Positions 6,937-7,424 of a stretch of 7,424 nt of DNA are shown piece by piece. The stretch comes from Pedobacter sp. (GTDB lineage Bacteria > Bacteroidota > Bacteroidia > Sphingobacteriales > Sphingobacteriaceae). The notes beneath the pieces were generated by a model. That model was not told the origin of the DNA and ran no database searches. It saw only the letters and a list, made by a program, of their open reading frames with translations. Every line of letters begins with the position of its first letter. Position 1 is the first letter of the stretch. A program made the translations under genes and the position numbers. The stretch lies in assembly GCA_028287885.1 (NCBI GenBank), contig JAQBOT010000489.1:1-7424 (forward strand). Reading direction: 5' to 3'.

Positions 6937-7424
6937 ATGGCAGATCAAATTGCAAATACTGGATTACTAGACTTCTTTATGGAACGTACTTCCAACCTGT
7001 ATGATGCCGAAAAGAAGTTCATGAAGTGTTTCGTCGCATTGTCAATATCAGCCTTTGCAGACGAACTTAGGACCGCATTGGATGCTCCATCTACGGAAGC
7101 AGAATCACACATCACCCGGTTGGAGCAGATATTAAAATCTCTTGACAGGAAGGCTGTAGGTGCCGCATGCGAAGTGGTTGCAGCATTAACGGAGAAGTCC
7201 AACAACCTGATAAAGAAGAATGAGCCTGGTACAGCTATGCGTGATGCAGCCATCATTTATGCTGCGCAGCTGATTGAGCACTACAAGATTGCGAGTTATG
7301 AAGTGTTGCATCAAATAGCGGTAGAACTTGAACTTAAGCAGGCAGAAATGCTATTGGAGCAGTGTTTGGTGGAAGAAAAGAATACTTCCGCTTACTTAAC
7401 CCAAATTGCCCAAAACATAACGAA
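6937..7424 (+). CDS. Ferritin-like YciE/YciF (DUF892) family protein, 3' end beyond the window
   Basis: An open frame starts at the ATG at 6937 and has no stop before the right edge: 162 complete codons are visible. The protein is almost entirely helical. FFMERTSNLYDAEKKF (13-28) matches the first helix of the YciF family, with Glu25 as an expected metal ligand. STEAESHITRLEQILKSL (52-69) matches the second (Glu54, Glu56 and His58 region). AAQLIEHYKIASYEVL (109-124) matches the third, with Glu114 and His115. LLEQCLVEEKNTSAYLTQIA then fits the fourth. Family members are about 160-170 residues, so only the last few residues are probably missing. They form four-helix dimetal-binding bundles; E. 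coli YciE/YciF are induced in stress and stationary phase, but the molecular activity is unknown. It is divergent from the Nudix gene, and neither a Shine-Dalgarno nor a convincing promoter box is seen. Confidence 0.88.
   Translation, partial: MADQIANTGLLDFFMERTSNLYDAEKKFMKCFVALSISAFADELRTALDAPSTEAESHITRLEQILKSLDRKAVGAACEVVAALTEKSNNLIKKNEPGTAMRDAAIIYAAQLIEHYKIASYEVLHQIAVELELKQAEMLLEQCLVEEKNTSAYLTQIAQNIT

Noticed and set aside
6378..7004. 208-codon plus-strand open frame antisense to the Nudix gene and running into the ferritin-like gene
   Set aside because: It covers two recognised genes and the AT-rich spacer between them, and the translated product resembles nothing. It is a shadow frame.
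6945..7256. 103-codon minus-strand frame antisense to the ferritin-like gene
   Set aside because: The plus-strand frame matches the YciF family along its whole length, so the antisense frame is a shadow.
1..7424. Search for mobile elements, CRISPR arrays, tRNA or rRNA, toxin-antitoxin or defence genes
   Set aside because: No transposase, integrase, regular repeat array, tRNA-like fold or defence-associated domain was seen. Gene content is housekeeping transport, energy and stress functions.

Overview
The window looks like ordinary chromosome of a Bacteroidota bacterium, most likely Sphingobacteriaceae or a near relative. Three things point there. Perfect TAnnTTTG promoter boxes of the Bacteroidota sigma factor lie in front of several genes. 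No start codon has a convincing Shine-Dalgarno sequence. The membrane pyrophosphatase carries the residue pattern described for the Flavobacterium-type K+-dependent H+ pump. The family placement comes from sequence impression, not from a search.

Left part (1-4314), all on the minus strand, reading from high to low coordinates: a 750-residue membrane pyrophosphatase (hppA), a 508-residue amino acid permease of the CAT-like APC group, and the first 99 codons of a MarC-family membrane protein that runs off the left edge. A strong intrinsic terminator ends the permease transcript. The promoter of the MarC-family gene is embedded in the end of that terminator.

Middle (4315-5897): a 161-bp divergent intergenic region separates hppA from a second APC permease on the plus strand, of the LAT/SteT-like type. 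Its stop codon overlaps, within a shared TTAA, the stop codon of a convergent minus-strand gene.

Right part (5894-7424): a likely two-gene minus-strand operon encodes a Nudix hydrolase (COG4119-like) followed by an exported thioredoxin-fold protein with a CPHC motif. Divergent from it is a ferritin-like YciE/YciF (DUF892) gene that continues past the right edge. The 91-bp AT-rich region between them holds a 12-bp perfect palindrome.

The common theme is membrane energetics and amino acid uptake: a PPi-driven ion pump between two secondary amino acid transporters, beside a small stress or housekeeping group. I see no mobile element, CRISPR array, RNA gene, defence system or clear sign of recent transfer. 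I did not find an undescribed system. The most informative observation is the ion-specificity signature of the pyrophosphatase.
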